Shown here in pieces: positions 7,289 to 16,690 of a stretch of 64,000 bases of DNA. The stretch spans positions 1 through 64,000 of the forward strand of contig NZ_VJND01000007.1 in the NCBI RefSeq assembly GCF_007556605.1, read 5' to 3'. Each line of letters opens with the position of its first letter. Position 1 is the first letter of the stretch. Origin of the DNA: Tepidimonas sediminis (GTDB lineage: Bacteria; Pseudomonadota; Gammaproteobacteria; Burkholderiales; Burkholderiaceae_C). The translations under genes and the position numbers were made by a program. The notes below the pieces were generated by a model. That model was not told the DNA's origin and did not search any database. It saw only the letters and a program-made list of their open reading frames with translations.

Positions 7289-9181
7289 TCAGCGCCCGCG
7301 CAGGAACAGCGCGTCCAGCTCCTTGAGCGTCAGCTGGCGCCACGTCGGGCGCCCGTGGTTGCACTGGTCGCTGCGCTCGGTGGCCTCCATCTGGCGCAGC
7401 AGCGCGTTCATCTCCTGCAGCGTCAGGCGCCGATGGGCGCGTACGGCGCCATGGCAGGCCATCGTGGCCAGCAGCGCGTGCTGGGCACGGCGCAACACCT
7501 GGACGCCACCGTGCTGGTGCAGCTCGGCCAGCACCGCGCGCGTCAGCGCCACCGGATCGGCCTGCGCCAGCAGCACCGGCACGCTGCGCACCGCCAGCGT
7601 CTGCGCCGACAGCGCCGTGACCTCCAGCCCCAGATGCCGCAGCACCGCGGTGCATGCCTCGGCGGTGGCCAGCTCCAGCGGCGTGGCGGCAAACGTCGCC
7701 GGCAGCAGCAGCGGCTGGCTCGGCAGCGGCGCGTCGTCATCGCGCGCCAGCTGCGCCTTGAGCCGTTCGTAGACGATGCGCTCGTGCGCGGCGTGCATGT
7801 CCACCAGCACCAGGCCGCGGGCGTTTTCCGCCAGGATGTAGACGCCGTGCAGCTGCGCCAGCGCGCGACCGAGCGGCCAGTCGCCGCTGCCCGCCTCGTC
7901 GGCGGCCTCGGCCTCGTCCGGCACGGGCCCGGCCTCGGCCGGCCTCGGCGCGGACGTGGCGGCACCGGCAGGCTCATGCAGCCAGCCGGGCCAGCGCGGC
8001 AGCGGTTCCCGCGCCGCCAGCGCCAGCGCCGGCGCGGCGGCGTAGCGGGTCGTGTCCCAGGGGCGCGGGGGGGCGGGTGCGGTTGGCGGCGCCGCGGGAG
8101 CCGGGGCGGGCGGTGCGGGCTCACCGGCCCGCGGTCGCGCCAGCGCCTGCTCCAGCGCGTGCTGCACCACCTGGTGCACCGCGCCGGCGTCACGGAAGCG
8201 CACCTCGATCTTGGTCGGATGCACGTTGACGTCGACCGCGCGCGGGTCGATCTGCAGCCACAGCACGTAGGCCGGCTGCAGCTGGCCATGCAGCACGTCG
8301 TCATAGGCACTGCGCACGGCGTGCGCGATGACCTTGTCGCGCACGTAGCGGCCGTTGACGTAGGCGAACTGGCGGTCGGCGCGGCCGCGTGCAGCCTGCG
8401 GCTGCACGATCAGGCCGCGCAGGCGCAGCGGTCCGGCCTCGGCCTGCACCGGCAGCGTCGCCTCGACGAACTCGTCGCCGAGCGCGTCGGCCACGCGCCG
8501 TGACCAGGCCAGCTCCGGCACCAGCGCCGTGGTGGCCGGCCAGTGGTGCAGCAGGCGCCCCTCGTGCCAGATCGCGAAGGCCACCTCCGGGCGTGCCAGC
8601 GCGTGGCGCCGCACCGCCTCGATGCAGTGGGCCAGCTCGGTGGCCTCGCTCTTGAGAAACTTGCGCCGCGCCGGCGTGCGGAAGAACAGCTCGCGCACCT
8701 CCACGGTGGTGCCCACCGGACGCGCGGCCGGGCGCAGCTCGCCGCTGGCGGCCTCCAGGGTCCAGGCACAGCCGTCGGTGGCCTCGGCGCTGCGCGAGGT
8801 CAGCGTCACTTCCGCCACCGAGGCGATGGCCGCCAGCGCCTCGCCGCGAAAGCCCATCGTCGCCACCGCCTCCAGCTCGTCGAGGTCGCGGATCTTGCTG
8901 GTGGCGTGACGCTGCAGCGCCAGCGGCAGCTCCTCGCGCGGGATGCCGACGCCGTCGTCCTCGACCGCCACCAGCCGGATGCCGCCGCCGGCGAGCCGTA
9001 CCGTGACGTGGCGCGCGCCGGCGTCGAGCGCGTTGTCCACCAGCTCGCGCACCACCGAAGCCGGCCGCTCGACGACCTCCCCGGCGGCGATCTGGCTGAT
9101 CAGATCGTCGGGCAGCGGCCGGATCGGCCGCCGCGCGCTGGCGACGGGCTGTGCGGAGGCGGTGGGGGGGAGGGCGCTCAC
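7289..9181 (-). CDS. mutL: DNA mismatch repair protein MutL
   Basis: This 630-residue protein links MutS mismatch recognition to strand excision. The GHKL ATPase domain shows IAAGEVVERPASVVRELVDN with catalytic Glu46 and Mg-binding Asn50, then NALDAG and GFRGEALA. A Pro/Ala-rich linker (about residues 340-420) joins the C-terminal domain. That domain carries DMHAAHERIVYE from Asp461, matching the DQHA(X)2E(X)4E endonuclease motif, together with ACHGAVRA and CNHGRPT. Active endonuclease MutL is expected in bacteria without MutH. It sits between the amidase and the MFS gene in one minus-strand run. Confidence 0.97.
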   Translation of the reverse strand: MSALPPTASAQPVASARRPIRPLPDDLISQIAAGEVVERPASVVRELVDNALDAGARHVTVRLAGGGIRLVAVEDDGVGIPREELPLALQRHATSKIRDLDELEAVATMGFRGEALAAIASVAEVTLTSRSAEATDGCAWTLEAASGELRPAARPVGTTVEVRELFFRTPARRKFLKSEATELAHCIEAVRRHALARPEVAFAIWHEGRLLHHWPATTALVPELAWSRRVADALGDEFVEATLPVQAEAGPLRLRGLIVQPQAARGRADRQFAYVNGRYVRDKVIAHAVRSAYDDVLHGQLQPAYVLWLQIDPRAVDVNVHPTKIEVRFRDAGAVHQVVQHALEQALARPRAGEPAPPAPAPAAPPTAPAPPRPWDTTRYAAAPALALAAREPLPRWPGWLHEPAGAATSAPRPAEAGPVPDEAEAADEAGSGDWPLGRALAQLHGVYILAENARGLVLVDMHAAHERIVYERLKAQLARDDDAPLPSQPLLLPATFAATPLELATAEACTAVLRHLGLEVTALSAQTLAVRSVPVLLAQADPVALTRAVLAELHQHGGVQVLRRAQHALLATMACHGAVRAHRRLTLQEMNALLRQMEATERSDQCNHGRPTWRQLTLKELDALFLRGR

Positions 9182-9215
9182 CGTCCGATTCTAGGCCGAC
9201 GCCCGCGCGCCTGCG

Positions 9216-10622
9216 TCACAGGCGCCGGGCCCGGGCGGCCGGCGGGTGGCGCTCGAAGTGCGCCCGGATGCCGGCGGCCAGCTCGCGCGCCAGCTGGCGC
9301 TGGAAGGCCGGGTCGCGCAACCGCCGCTCCTCCTCCGGGTTGCTGATGAAGGCGGTCTCGACCAGCACGCTCGGGATGTCGGGGGCGCGCAGCACCGCAA
9401 AGCCCGCCTGCTCGACGCGCGGCTTGTGCAGCGGACCGACGCGCGCCAGCCGTTGCAGCAGGGTGTCGCCCAGGCGCAGGCTGGCGTTGATCTGCGCGGT
9501 CATGCTCATGTCCAGCAGCGCGCGCTGCACGTGCACGTCGCGTACCTGCACCGGCAGGCCGCCGATGGCGTCGGCACCGTTTTCGCGGTTGGCCAGCCAG
9601 CGCGCCGCCGCGCTGGAGGCGCCGCGCTCGCTGAGCGCGTAGACGCTGGCGCCGCGCGGCCGCGGCGAGAAGAAGGCGTCGGCATGGAGGCTGACGAACA
9701 GGTCGGCCTGCACCTGTCGCGCCTTCTGTACGCGGGTGTGCAGCGACACGAAGTAGTCGTCGTCGCGCGTCATGAAGACGCGCACCGTGTGGCCGCCCAC
9801 GCGCGTGCCATCCAGCTCGTCGCGCAGCAGTCGCGCGATGGCCAGCACGATGTCCTTTTCCCGTGTGCCGCCCGGCCCGATCGCGCCCGGGTCCTCGCCC
9901 CCGTGCCCGGGGTCGAGCGCCACGATGATCAGGCGTTCCACCGCGGGCCGCGCCGGTGCGGTGGGGGCGGCCGCTTGCGCCGGCGCGCGGGCCGCTGCGG
10001 GCGGGGCGGGGGCCGCGCCGGACGCCGGACCCGCCTGCTCGCGCCGCGCCAGCCATTCGCCCAGCGGGTCGGCCGTCGCAGGGGCGGGCGGCTCGGCCAT
10101 GGCGGAGGAGGCCGGCGGCTCGACGCCGCTGTGGCGCGCGATCAGGGCCTCCAGCGGATCGAGCGGCTGCAGCGGCACCAGGTCCAGCACCAGCCGGTGC
10201 CGGTAGGCCGCCACCGGCTCCAGCTGGAACACTTCGGGGCGCACCGGCGCCTTCAGGTCCAGCACCAGCCGCACCGTGTCGGGATCGAACAGACCCACGC
10301 GCACGCGCGCCACGTAGGGGTCGTCCGGCGTGATGCGTTGCACCAGCGCCTGCAGGGCAGGCAGCAGGTCGGCGCCGCGGATGTCCACCGCCAGCCGCGG
10401 CGGATCGGCCACGTACAGCGGCGTGGCCTGCAGCGCGCCGTCGGATTCGATCGTCACGCGCGTGTAGTCGCGCGCCGGCCAGACGCGCACGCCGATGATG
10501 CGCGCCGCCCAAGCCGGCGCCGGCCACCCCGGCGCCAGCGCGCCGAGCCAGCCCGCCAGCGCCCGCAGTGCCGCACGGCGGCCGTCAAGGCACTCGCAAG
10601 CGTGTGCAGGGGCGATGCTCAT
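9216..10622 (-). CDS. N-acetylmuramoyl-L-alanine amidase (AMIN + Amidase_3), AmiC-like
   Basis: This 468-residue periplasmic hydrolase cleaves the amide bond between muramic acid and the stem peptide during cell separation. The N-terminus with [13 protein letters not shown] resembles an export signal. An AMIN targeting domain spans roughly 40-150, an Ala/Pro-rich linker 165-230, and the zinc amidase domain 231-465. Zinc and catalytic positions are visible: DPGHGG with His240, TREKD with Glu255, [10 protein letters not shown], and [14 protein letters not shown]. Its ATG overlaps the tsaE stop by 4 bp, giving the conserved tsaE-amidase-mutL order. Confidence 0.94.
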   Translation of the reverse strand: MSIAPAHACECLDGRRAALRALAGWLGALAPGWPAPAWAARIIGVRVWPARDYTRVTIESDGALQATPLYVADPPRLAVDIRGADLLPALQALVQRITPDDPYVARVRVGLFDPDTVRLVLDLKAPVRPEVFQLEPVAAYRHRLVLDLVPLQPLDPLEALIARHSGVEPPASSAMAEPPAPATADPLGEWLARREQAGPASGAAPAPPAAARAPAQAAAPTAPARPAVERLIIVALDPGHGGEDPGAIGPGGTREKDIVLAIARLLRDELDGTRVGGHTVRVFMTRDDDYFVSLHTRVQKARQVQADLFVSLHADAFFSPRPRGASVYALSERGASSAAARWLANRENGADAIGGLPVQVRDVHVQRALLDMSMTAQINASLRLGDTLLQRLARVGPLHKPRVEQAGFAVLRAPDIPSVLVETAFISNPEEERRLRDPAFQRQLARELAAGIRAHFERHPPAARARRL

Positions 10623-11146
10623 ACGGGGTCGTCGCGCAGGGCGTCCAGCACGGCCCGACCCTTGGCGCTGCCGGCGGCCAGCTCGACGTCACGCAGGCCG
10701 TCGTCGGTCGTCGGGATCAGCCGCACCGCCAGGTCCGCCATGTCCAGCGCCGCGCCGGCGCGTTCGGGCCACTCGACCAGTCGGAGTCCGCGGCCGGCCA
10801 GCAGTTCCTGCAGACCGGCCTCGGCCCACTCGCGCGGATCCTGCAGGCGGTAGAGGTCGGCGTGCCAGGCCGGCAGCACGCCGTTGTCCAGCACCAGCTC
10901 GTACGGCTCCGCCAGCGCATAGGTCGGGCTCTTGATGCGCCCCTGCACGCCCAGCGCGCGCAGCAGGTGGCGCACGAAGGTGGTCTTGCCCGCGCCGAGG
11001 TCGCCGTGCAGGGTGATGAGCAGGTCGGCCCGGGCGGCGTCGGCGCGCAGCCACTGCGCCAGCCGCCGCAGCCGCGCCGCCAGCGCCGCCTCCTCCTGCG
11101 CGGGCCAGCGCAAGGTCGTCGTCGGGTGACAGGGGTTGGACGTCAT
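10619..11146 (-). CDS. tsaE: tRNA threonylcarbamoyladenosine biosynthesis ATPase TsaE
   Basis: This 175-residue P-loop ATPase supports the TsaBD complex that makes t6A37 on ANN-decoding tRNAs. The Walker A motif is [16 protein letters not shown], followed by [11 protein letters not shown] and [10 protein letters not shown], all typical of TsaE. The start [10 protein letters not shown] is preferred to the longer open frame because the latter runs over the divergent queG gene. It heads the minus-strand operon and is only 22 bp from the queG start, so the two promoters must overlap coding or each other. Confidence 0.95.
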   Translation of the reverse strand: MTSNPCHPTTTLRWPAQEEAALAARLRRLAQWLRADAARADLLITLHGDLGAGKTTFVRHLLRALGVQGRIKSPTYALAEPYELVLDNGVLPAWHADLYRLQDPREWAEAGLQELLAGRGLRLVEWPERAGAALDMADLAVRLIPTTDDGLRDVELAAGSAKGRAVLDALRDDPV

Positions 11147-11154
11147 CGCTTCCC

Positions 11155-11160
11155 TACAAT
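11155..11160 (+). promoter_or_regulatory. -10 box very close to the queG start
   Basis: TACAAT lies only 8 bases before the queG ATG. A -10 box here would start transcription at about 11166-11168, giving an essentially leaderless message. A TTGGAC (11136-11141) is present but the 13-bp spacing is too short for a normal -35. Confidence 0.35.
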
Positions 11161-11168
11161 GTGGCCGC

Positions 11169-12308
11169 ATGGAACCGCCACCGCCCGGCTCGCTGGAGGC
11201 GGCCGCCGCCCACGCGTTGCTGCGGCGGCTGCGCGGCTGGGCGCAGGAGCTCGGATTTTCCCAGATCGGCGTGGCCGGCATCGACCTGCAGGACGCCGAG
11301 GCCGGGCTGCTTGCGTGGCTGCGCGAAGGTTGCCATGGCACGATGGACTACATGGCGCGCCATGGCTGCAAGCGCGCGCGCCCGGCCGAGCTGGTGCCCG
11401 GCACCGTCAGCATCATCACCGCGCGCATGGACTACCTGCCGGCGGCGGCCGCACCCGACTGGCGCGCGCGGGAATGGGGGCGGCTGCATGATCCGCAGGC
11501 GGCCGTGGTCTCGCTCTACGCCCGCGGGCGCGACTACCACAAGGTGCTGCGGCAGCGGCTGCAGAAGCTGGCCGAGCGCCTGCGGGCCGCGTGGGTCGAG
11601 CTGCAGCCGCACGCGCCGCCACCGGCGTGCCGCGTGTTCACCGATTCGGCCCCGGTGCTGGAAGTGGAGCTGGCCGCACGCAGCGGGCTGGGCTGGCGCG
11701 GCAAGCACACGCTCCTGCTGAGCCGCCAGGCCGGCTCGACGTTCTTTCTCGGTGAGATCTTCATCGACCGGTGGCTGCCGCGCACGCCGTCGGAGTCTTC
11801 CCGCTGCGGTCGCTGCCGCGCGTGCCTAGACGCGTGCCCGACGCAGGCCATCGTGGCGCCGTACCGGCTGGATGCGCGGCGCTGCATCTCGTACCTGACG
11901 ATCGAGCATGCCGGCCCGATCCCGCCGGCGCTGCGCCCGCTGATCGGCAACCGCATCTACGGCTGCGACGACTGCCAGCTGGCGTGCCCGTGGAACAAGT
12001 TCGCCCGGCGCAGCGCGCTGCCGGACTTCGAGCCGCGCCACGCGCTGGACGCGGCCACGCTGCTGGAGCTGTGGCGCTGGGACACGGCGGCGTTCGAGCG
12101 GCGCACCGAGGGCAGCGCGATCCGGCGCATCGGCCACGAGCGCTGGCGCCGCAACCTGGCCGTGGCACTGGGCAACGCCCGCAGGGCTCTGATGGCGAGC
12201 GGCGACCAGGCCACCGCGCAGGCCGTCGCGCACGCGCTGGTCGCGGCGCTGCAGACCGGCGCCGACACGCCGCTGGTACGGGAGCACGTGGCCTGGGCGC
12301 TCGGCTAA
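11169..12308 (+). CDS. queG: Epoxyqueuosine reductase QueG
   Basis: This 379-residue cobalamin- and iron-sulfur-dependent enzyme performs the last step of queuosine formation in tRNA, reducing epoxyqueuosine. Two ferredoxin-type cysteine clusters are visible: [14 protein letters not shown] (Cys213, 216, 219, 223) and [11 protein letters not shown] (Cys266, 269, 273). The C-terminal HEAT-like part ([20 protein letters not shown]) is present. ATG at 11169 (MEPPPPGS) gives the usual length; ATG at 11136 is in frame but would overlap tsaE. It is divergent from tsaE, another tRNA-modification gene. Confidence 0.94.
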   Translation: MEPPPPGSLEAAAAHALLRRLRGWAQELGFSQIGVAGIDLQDAEAGLLAWLREGCHGTMDYMARHGCKRARPAELVPGTVSIITARMDYLPAAAAPDWRAREWGRLHDPQAAVVSLYARGRDYHKVLRQRLQKLAERLRAAWVELQPHAPPPACRVFTDSAPVLEVELAARSGLGWRGKHTLLLSRQAGSTFFLGEIFIDRWLPRTPSESSRCGRCRACLDACPTQAIVAPYRLDARRCISYLTIEHAGPIPPALRPLIGNRIYGCDDCQLACPWNKFARRSALPDFEPRHALDAATLLELWRWDTAAFERRTEGSAIRRIGHERWRRNLAVALGNARRALMASGDQATAQAVAHALVAALQTGADTPLVREHVAWALG

Positions 12309-12309
12309 C

Positions 12310-13077
12310 ATGGCGTCCATGGAATCCCGTCCCCTGCCTGCGGAGGCGGCACTGCGCGGCTGGGCCCTTTGGCGGGCGCTGCTGCGCCTGACGGGCCGGC
12401 TGCTGGCGCTGGCCTTGCAGCCGGCCAGCTACCGCGGTGCGGCCTGGCCGCGCGTGGCGCAGCACCTGGTGCAGGCGGCGTTGCCGGCGCTGTGGTGGTA
12501 CGCCGTGCTGTCGGCGCTGTTCGGCCAGGTGCTGATCCGCATCGTGGTCGTCACCGCGCTCGGCTACGGCCTGACGCAGTACGCCGTGGAGACGGTGGTG
12601 CGCGTGCTGGTGCTGGAGCTGCTGCCGCTGGCCGCCGCGCTGTTCGTGCTGCTGCGCGTGATGCTGGCGCGCGGCGCGGAGCTGCGCCGCCTGCGTCTGG
12701 AAGGCCGGCTGGCGCCGCCCGACGACCCCGAACCGTGGCGCCGGCACGTGCTGCCGCGTGCGCTCGGCGGGGCGTTCGCCACCGTGCTGCTGACGCTGAC
12801 CAGCTGCGTCATCGCCTCGGTGCTCACCTACCTCAACCTGTACGGCTTCTCCCCCTGGGCGCTGCCGATGTACACGCGCGCGGTCGGCCAGATCTTCGAC
12901 CCGTCGGTGACGCTGATCTTCACGCTCAAGACGCTGGGCTTCGCGCTGGCGGTGGGGGTGGTGCCGCTGGCGGCGATGTTCGATGCGCGTGCCCAAGGCG
13001 ACGTGCGGGCGCTGGTACGCACCGCGGCGGTGCTGCTGGCCGTGGAGCTGCTGGCGCTGCTGGGCAACTATTATTGA
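12310..13077 (+). CDS. MlaE-family ABC permease, divergent
   Basis: This 255-residue membrane protein has five to six hydrophobic segments and looks like the permease of an Mla-type lipid transporter. Family-like features are WPRVAQHLVQAALPALWWYAVLSALFG, the internal helix set, and AVGQIFDPSVTLIFTLKTLGFALAVGVVP. It starts 2 bp after the queG stop (an alternative ATG is 9 bp later). The next gene encodes an MCE protein, which supports the assignment. A cognate ATPase gene is normally next to the permease but is absent here. Confidence 0.8.
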   Translation: MASMESRPLPAEAALRGWALWRALLRLTGRLLALALQPASYRGAAWPRVAQHLVQAALPALWWYAVLSALFGQVLIRIVVVTALGYGLTQYAVETVVRVLVLELLPLAAALFVLLRVMLARGAELRRLRLEGRLAPPDDPEPWRRHVLPRALGGAFATVLLTLTSCVIASVLTYLNLYGFSPWALPMYTRAVGQIFDPSVTLIFTLKTLGFALAVGVVPLAAMFDARAQGDVRALVRTAAVLLAVELLALLGNYY

Positions 13078-13084
13078 ACCCACC

Positions 13085-14077
13085 ATGGGCAACCGGGTTG
13101 ACGAGATGGCCGCCGCTGATGAGGTGTCCCCGCCGCGCGGCATCGAGCGGCGTGCGCGGGCGCTGCTGGCGCTGCTGGCGCTGCTGCTGGTGGCGGCGGC
13201 CCTGTACCTGATGCATGCGCGCGGCGTCTTCGAGCCGACGCAGCGCCTGATCCTCGTCACCGACGATGCCGAGGGCGTCACCGTCGGCATGGACCTGACG
13301 TTCTCGGGTTTTGCCATCGGCCGCGTGCGCCGCATCGGCCTGGCCGACGACGGCAGCGTGCGCATCGAGGTGGACGTGCCGCGCCGCGACGCGCGCTGGC
13401 TGCGCGAGGTCAGCGTCTTCACGCTGGAGCGCGGCCTGGTCGGCGGCACCAAGCTGCGCGCCTTCACCGGCGTGATGGACAGCCCGCCGCTGCCCGACGG
13501 CGCGGTGCGGCCCGTGCTGCGCGGCGACGCGCTGGCCGATCTGCCGCGCGTGGTCAACACCGCGCGCGAGCTGGTCGAGCAGCTCAAGGCGATGACCGCG
13601 CCGGAGGCACCCGTCAACGCCAGCCTGCGCGAGCTGCGCGAGCTGCTGGCGCGTGCCAACGGGCCCGGTGGCGCGCTGCAGGCCGTGCTGGGTGAGACCG
13701 ACCGCCGGCGCGTCACCGTGCTTCTGGAGGACAGCCGGCGCGTGCTGGCCGGCGTGCAAGGCGTGCTGCAGCGCGTCGAGGCGGTGGTGCAGCGCGCCGA
13801 CGAGCGGCTGCTCGCCCCCGAGGGAGTGGCAGGCGACGCCCAGGCCGCCCTGCGCGAGGCACGCGCGCTGCTCGAGGACCTGCGCGGCTCGCTCAGGCGC
13901 GTCGACGGCGTGCTCGACGAGGCGCACGGCGTGGCGCGCAACGTGCGCGCCGCCACCGTCGATCTGGACGCGTTGCGCGCCGAAGTGGAGGTGACGCTCA
14001 GGCGCGTCGACGCGCTGATGCTGGACGTGCAGCGACGCTGGCCGTTTGCGCGCGACGTGGAGGTTCATCTGCCATGA
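13085..14077 (+). CDS. MlaD-family MCE domain protein
   Basis: This 330-residue protein has one N-terminal membrane anchor (ALLALLALLLVAAALYLMH), then an MCE domain beginning LILVTDDAEGVTVGMDLTFSG with GRVRRIGL, then a long helical tail rich in Arg, Glu, Ala and Leu. MCE proteins form hexameric periplasmic rings that carry phospholipid between membranes. It starts 7 bp after the permease stop (MGNRVDEMAA; a second ATG lies 21 bp in) and overlaps the following lipoprotein gene by 4 bp. Confidence 0.87.
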   Translation: MGNRVDEMAAADEVSPPRGIERRARALLALLALLLVAAALYLMHARGVFEPTQRLILVTDDAEGVTVGMDLTFSGFAIGRVRRIGLADDGSVRIEVDVPRRDARWLREVSVFTLERGLVGGTKLRAFTGVMDSPPLPDGAVRPVLRGDALADLPRVVNTARELVEQLKAMTAPEAPVNASLRELRELLARANGPGGALQAVLGETDRRRVTVLLEDSRRVLAGVQGVLQRVEAVVQRADERLLAPEGVAGDAQAALREARALLEDLRGSLRRVDGVLDEAHGVARNVRAATVDLDALRAEVEVTLRRVDALMLDVQRRWPFARDVEVHLP

Positions 14078-14793
14078 CGAGCCGCCGCCGGCTCACGGCC
14101 ATCGTGGCGGCCACGCTGCTGGCCGGCTGTGCCGTGCGTCCGCCGGTGCCGGACTGGCGGCTGGACCTGCGCCAGGCGGTCGAACAGGGCGTCGCGGCCG
14201 AGCTGCAGGCGCGCGATCGGGGCGCCGCGCTGCATTGGGCGCGGGCAGAGCAAGCCGCCCGCAGCGCCGCGGACGCCCAGGCGCTGGCGCGCGTGGCACT
14301 GCTGCGTTGCGCGCTGCGGCTGGCCGCCGCACAGCCAGGCGCCTGCCGCGCGGCCGAGCCCTTCCTGCCCGACGCCAGCGCTGCGGAGCGCGCTTACGCC
14401 GCCTGGCTGGCCGGCGCGCTGCCGCCACCGGCCGCCGAAGGCGCGGGGGGGGCCATGCCGGTCACGCTGCCGGCATCGACGCTGGCCCTGCGTGCACTCG
14501 GGCCGACGCCTGACCCCGCGACGGCGCTGGTGGCGCTGCGCGGTCTGGACGACCCGGTGAGCCGGCTCGTGGCCGGCGGCTGGCTGTGGCAGGCGGGCCG
14601 GCTCGACAGCGAAGGGGTGGCGCTGCTGGTGGACACCGCTGCGGCGCAGGGGTGGCGCAGGCCGCTGGCGGCGTGGCTGGCGGTGCAGCAGCGCCTGGCC
14701 GAGCAGACCGGCGATGTCGCCACCGCCCAGCGCGCCCGCCGGCGCCTCGCCTGGCTGCTGCAGTCCGGCTCGGACGCCGCCCCGGCGCCCTGA
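14074..14793 (+). CDS. Putative lipoprotein of the Mla-like operon
   Basis: This 239-residue protein begins MTSRRRLTAIVAATLLAGCAV. The LLAG-C lipobox places the lipidated Cys at 19, so it should be exported and anchored in a membrane. The remainder is Ala/Arg/Leu-rich and helical, with repeated W-A-R-A-type segments that recall tetratricopeptide-like helices. I do not recognise a family; it does not look like the PqiC/LptE-type auxiliary lipoprotein often found with MCE systems. The 4-bp overlap with the MCE gene suggests they act together. Confidence 0.75.
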   Translation: MTSRRRLTAIVAATLLAGCAVRPPVPDWRLDLRQAVEQGVAAELQARDRGAALHWARAEQAARSAADAQALARVALLRCALRLAAAQPGACRAAEPFLPDASAAERAYAAWLAGALPPPAAEGAGGAMPVTLPASTLALRALGPTPDPATALVALRGLDDPVSRLVAGGWLWQAGRLDSEGVALLVDTAAAQGWRRPLAAWLAVQQRLAEQTGDVATAQRARRRLAWLLQSGSDAAPAP

Positions 14794-14834
14794 GGGGCAG
14801 GCGGCCGCGGCGCCATTGCGGCACAATCGGGCCG

Positions 14835-14870
14835 CGACCGGCCGTCTAGTCGACGGGGCCGGGCCGGTCG
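14835..14870 (+). other. Inverted repeat in the leader before the NYN-like gene
   Basis: CGACCGGCC (14835-14843) and GGCCGGTCG (14862-14870) are perfect 9-bp arms around an 18-base loop that contains CTAGTCGAC. The element lies in a 135-bp gap between the lipoprotein and the NYN-like gene, about 60 bp before the latter. No T-run follows, so it is more likely a leader structure or protein site than a simple terminator. Confidence 0.45.
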
Positions 14871-14928
14871 TTGCCATTTCGTCTGCGCCGGAGCCCCGCC
14901 TGCATCGTCTCTGGATGTCGTTTCTCGA

Positions 14929-15846
14929 ATGAAAAGCCGCTTTCCTTCCGTTTCCCGACCCTCCCATCCGCGCCGGCACGGCGCCCATGCCGGCCACCAC
15001 GCCCCCGGCGTGGCGCTGGTCGACGAACGTTTCCTGCTGTGGCTGGCCGCGCAGACCGGCAGCGAGCCGGTGCGTACCCTGCAGCGCGCCGCGCTGCCGG
15101 GCGTGATGGCGCAATTGATGCGGGCAGCCGGCAGCGACGGCACGCTGCTGCGCACGGTCCTGTTCACCGATCAGGGCGCTGCCGAACTGCACGACGACGT
15201 CGTGGTGCGCCCGGTGCCGGCGCACACCGCCGATGGCGGCCTCAGCCTGGTGCGCGCGCTCGGTGGCGAGATGGTGCAGCTGGCGCAACACCTGCCGGGC
15301 TGCCTGCTGCTGGTGGCCAGCGACGACGAGCGGCTGATCCCCTACCTGGACGAGGCGCAGTGGCGTGGCGCACGCGTGGCCCTGCTGGCCGACGAGGGGG
15401 TGCACGACTTTGCGCGCCTGGCGCAGGACGATCCGAGCTGGGCGCGCCTGCTGCAACAGGCCGACCGCCGCGTGACGCTGACCGCCGCGGCATGGGAGGC
15501 GCTGACCCGGGCCGACGCAGGCGAGCGCGACGAACGTGGCGCGCGCGAGCAGCCCGCCGAGCCCGACGCGCACTGGCGCGCCGAAGTCGCGCGCATCATC
15601 GGCGACTGGTGGGCGGCCGAGCCGCAGGACGAGCGGCTGGATCTGGCCGCCGCGATGCGCCAGCAGCAGGGGGTGCCACCGGAGGCCGACCGGCGCATCC
15701 TGATGCAGGTGCGCCGCGAGCTGGGCCGCAACCTCAGCTTTCCCGAAAAACGCCTGATGCGCGAGATGGTGCGCGCCACCGTGCTGGGCGAGCCGCTGGA
15801 GCCGGCTGCCGCGGCAGCCGATCCCGCGCCGGCCGTGTCCACCTGA
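14929..15846 (+). CDS. NYN-domain-like protein (possible RNase), uncertain
   Basis: This 305-residue protein has a central segment, LLLVASDDERLIPYLDEAQW followed by RGARVALLADEG, that matches the final strand-helix of NYN/PIN-like RNase domains (LabA/DUF88 group). An acidic start (GVALVDERF) and the LSLVRALGGEMVQLAQ helix fit the same fold. The first catalytic aspartates are less clear than in typical NYN proteins. The C-terminal 100 residues are charged and helical. It begins after a leader hairpin and its TGA is followed at 4 bp by the methyltransferase GTG. The function is a guess. Confidence 0.6.
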   Translation: MKSRFPSVSRPSHPRRHGAHAGHHAPGVALVDERFLLWLAAQTGSEPVRTLQRAALPGVMAQLMRAAGSDGTLLRTVLFTDQGAAELHDDVVVRPVPAHTADGGLSLVRALGGEMVQLAQHLPGCLLLVASDDERLIPYLDEAQWRGARVALLADEGVHDFARLAQDDPSWARLLQQADRRVTLTAAAWEALTRADAGERDERGAREQPAEPDAHWRAEVARIIGDWWAAEPQDERLDLAAAMRQQQGVPPEADRRILMQVRRELGRNLSFPEKRLMREMVRATVLGEPLEPAAAAADPAPAVST

Positions 15847-15850
15847 TGCC

Positions 15851-16690
15851 GTGGAACGCCCGGGCGTGCGCGACCTTCCGCCCGAGCCGACGCACCTGGG
15901 GCGGGAGCTGGCCGGCTGGTTCTGCACCGCGCCGGGGCGCTACCTGCTGGGGTGGGAGGCGCGGCGCTTCGCTGACGCGGTGGCCGACGCGTTCGGCTAC
16001 CACGCCCTGCAGCTGGGCCTGCCGGAGCTGGATACGCTGGCGGCCAACCGCATGCCGCACCGCTGGCTGGCTGCGCCGGAGGAACTGGCGCCGGATCTGG
16101 ACACCGTCGGTGCACCGCGGCGCGCGGTCGATCTGGTCACGCACGCCGCGGCGCTGCCGTTTCCTTCCACCAGCCTCGATCTGGTCACGCTGCCGCACAC
16201 GCTGGAGCTCAGCGCCGATCCGCACGCGGTGCTGCGTGAAGTCGAGCGGGTGCTGGTGCCCAACGGGCGCGTGGTCATCAGCGGCCTCAACCCGCTGAGC
16301 CTGTGGGGCCTGCGCCAGGGCCGCGCCCATCTGGCGGCGCGGCTCGGGTTGGCCGGCACGCGCTGGGCACGGCTGTACCTGCCGGAGGCTGGCGCCTTCA
16401 TCGGTCCGTGGCGGCTGCAGGACTGGCTGCGGCTGCTCAGCCTGGAGGTCGAGCGGCTCGTCTACGGTTGCTACCGCCCCGCCGTGCGCAGCGAGCGCTG
16501 GCTGCAGCGCTGGGCCTGGATGGATCGCTGCGGCCCGTGGGCCTGGGCGCCGTTGGGCGCCGTGTATTTCATCGTCGCCGTCAAGCGCGTGCGCGGCATG
16601 CACCTGCTGGGGCCGGCGTGGCGGCCGCTGCGCGCCGCCCGTGCCCCGGCGGTGGTGGCGCGCCGCGACGGCGACCCCTCCGCACCATGA
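15851..16690 (+). CDS. Class I SAM-dependent methyltransferase, YafS-like
   Basis: This 279-residue protein has the second half of a Rossmann methyltransferase fold ([23 protein letters not shown], then [21 protein letters not shown]). This resembles the methyltransferase commonly found next to rnhA and gloB (YafS in E. coli). The first SAM-binding glycine motif is poorly conserved: [24 protein letters not shown] is the equivalent region. The start is GTG, because the ATG overlapping the previous stop is out of frame. It overlaps rnhA by 4 bp. The substrate is unknown. Confidence 0.82.
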   Translation: MERPGVRDLPPEPTHLGRELAGWFCTAPGRYLLGWEARRFADAVADAFGYHALQLGLPELDTLAANRMPHRWLAAPEELAPDLDTVGAPRRAVDLVTHAAALPFPSTSLDLVTLPHTLELSADPHAVLREVERVLVPNGRVVISGLNPLSLWGLRQGRAHLAARLGLAGTRWARLYLPEAGAFIGPWRLQDWLRLLSLEVERLVYGCYRPAVRSERWLQRWAWMDRCGPWAWAPLGAVYFIVAVKRVRGMHLLGPAWRPLRAARAPAVVARRDGDPSAP

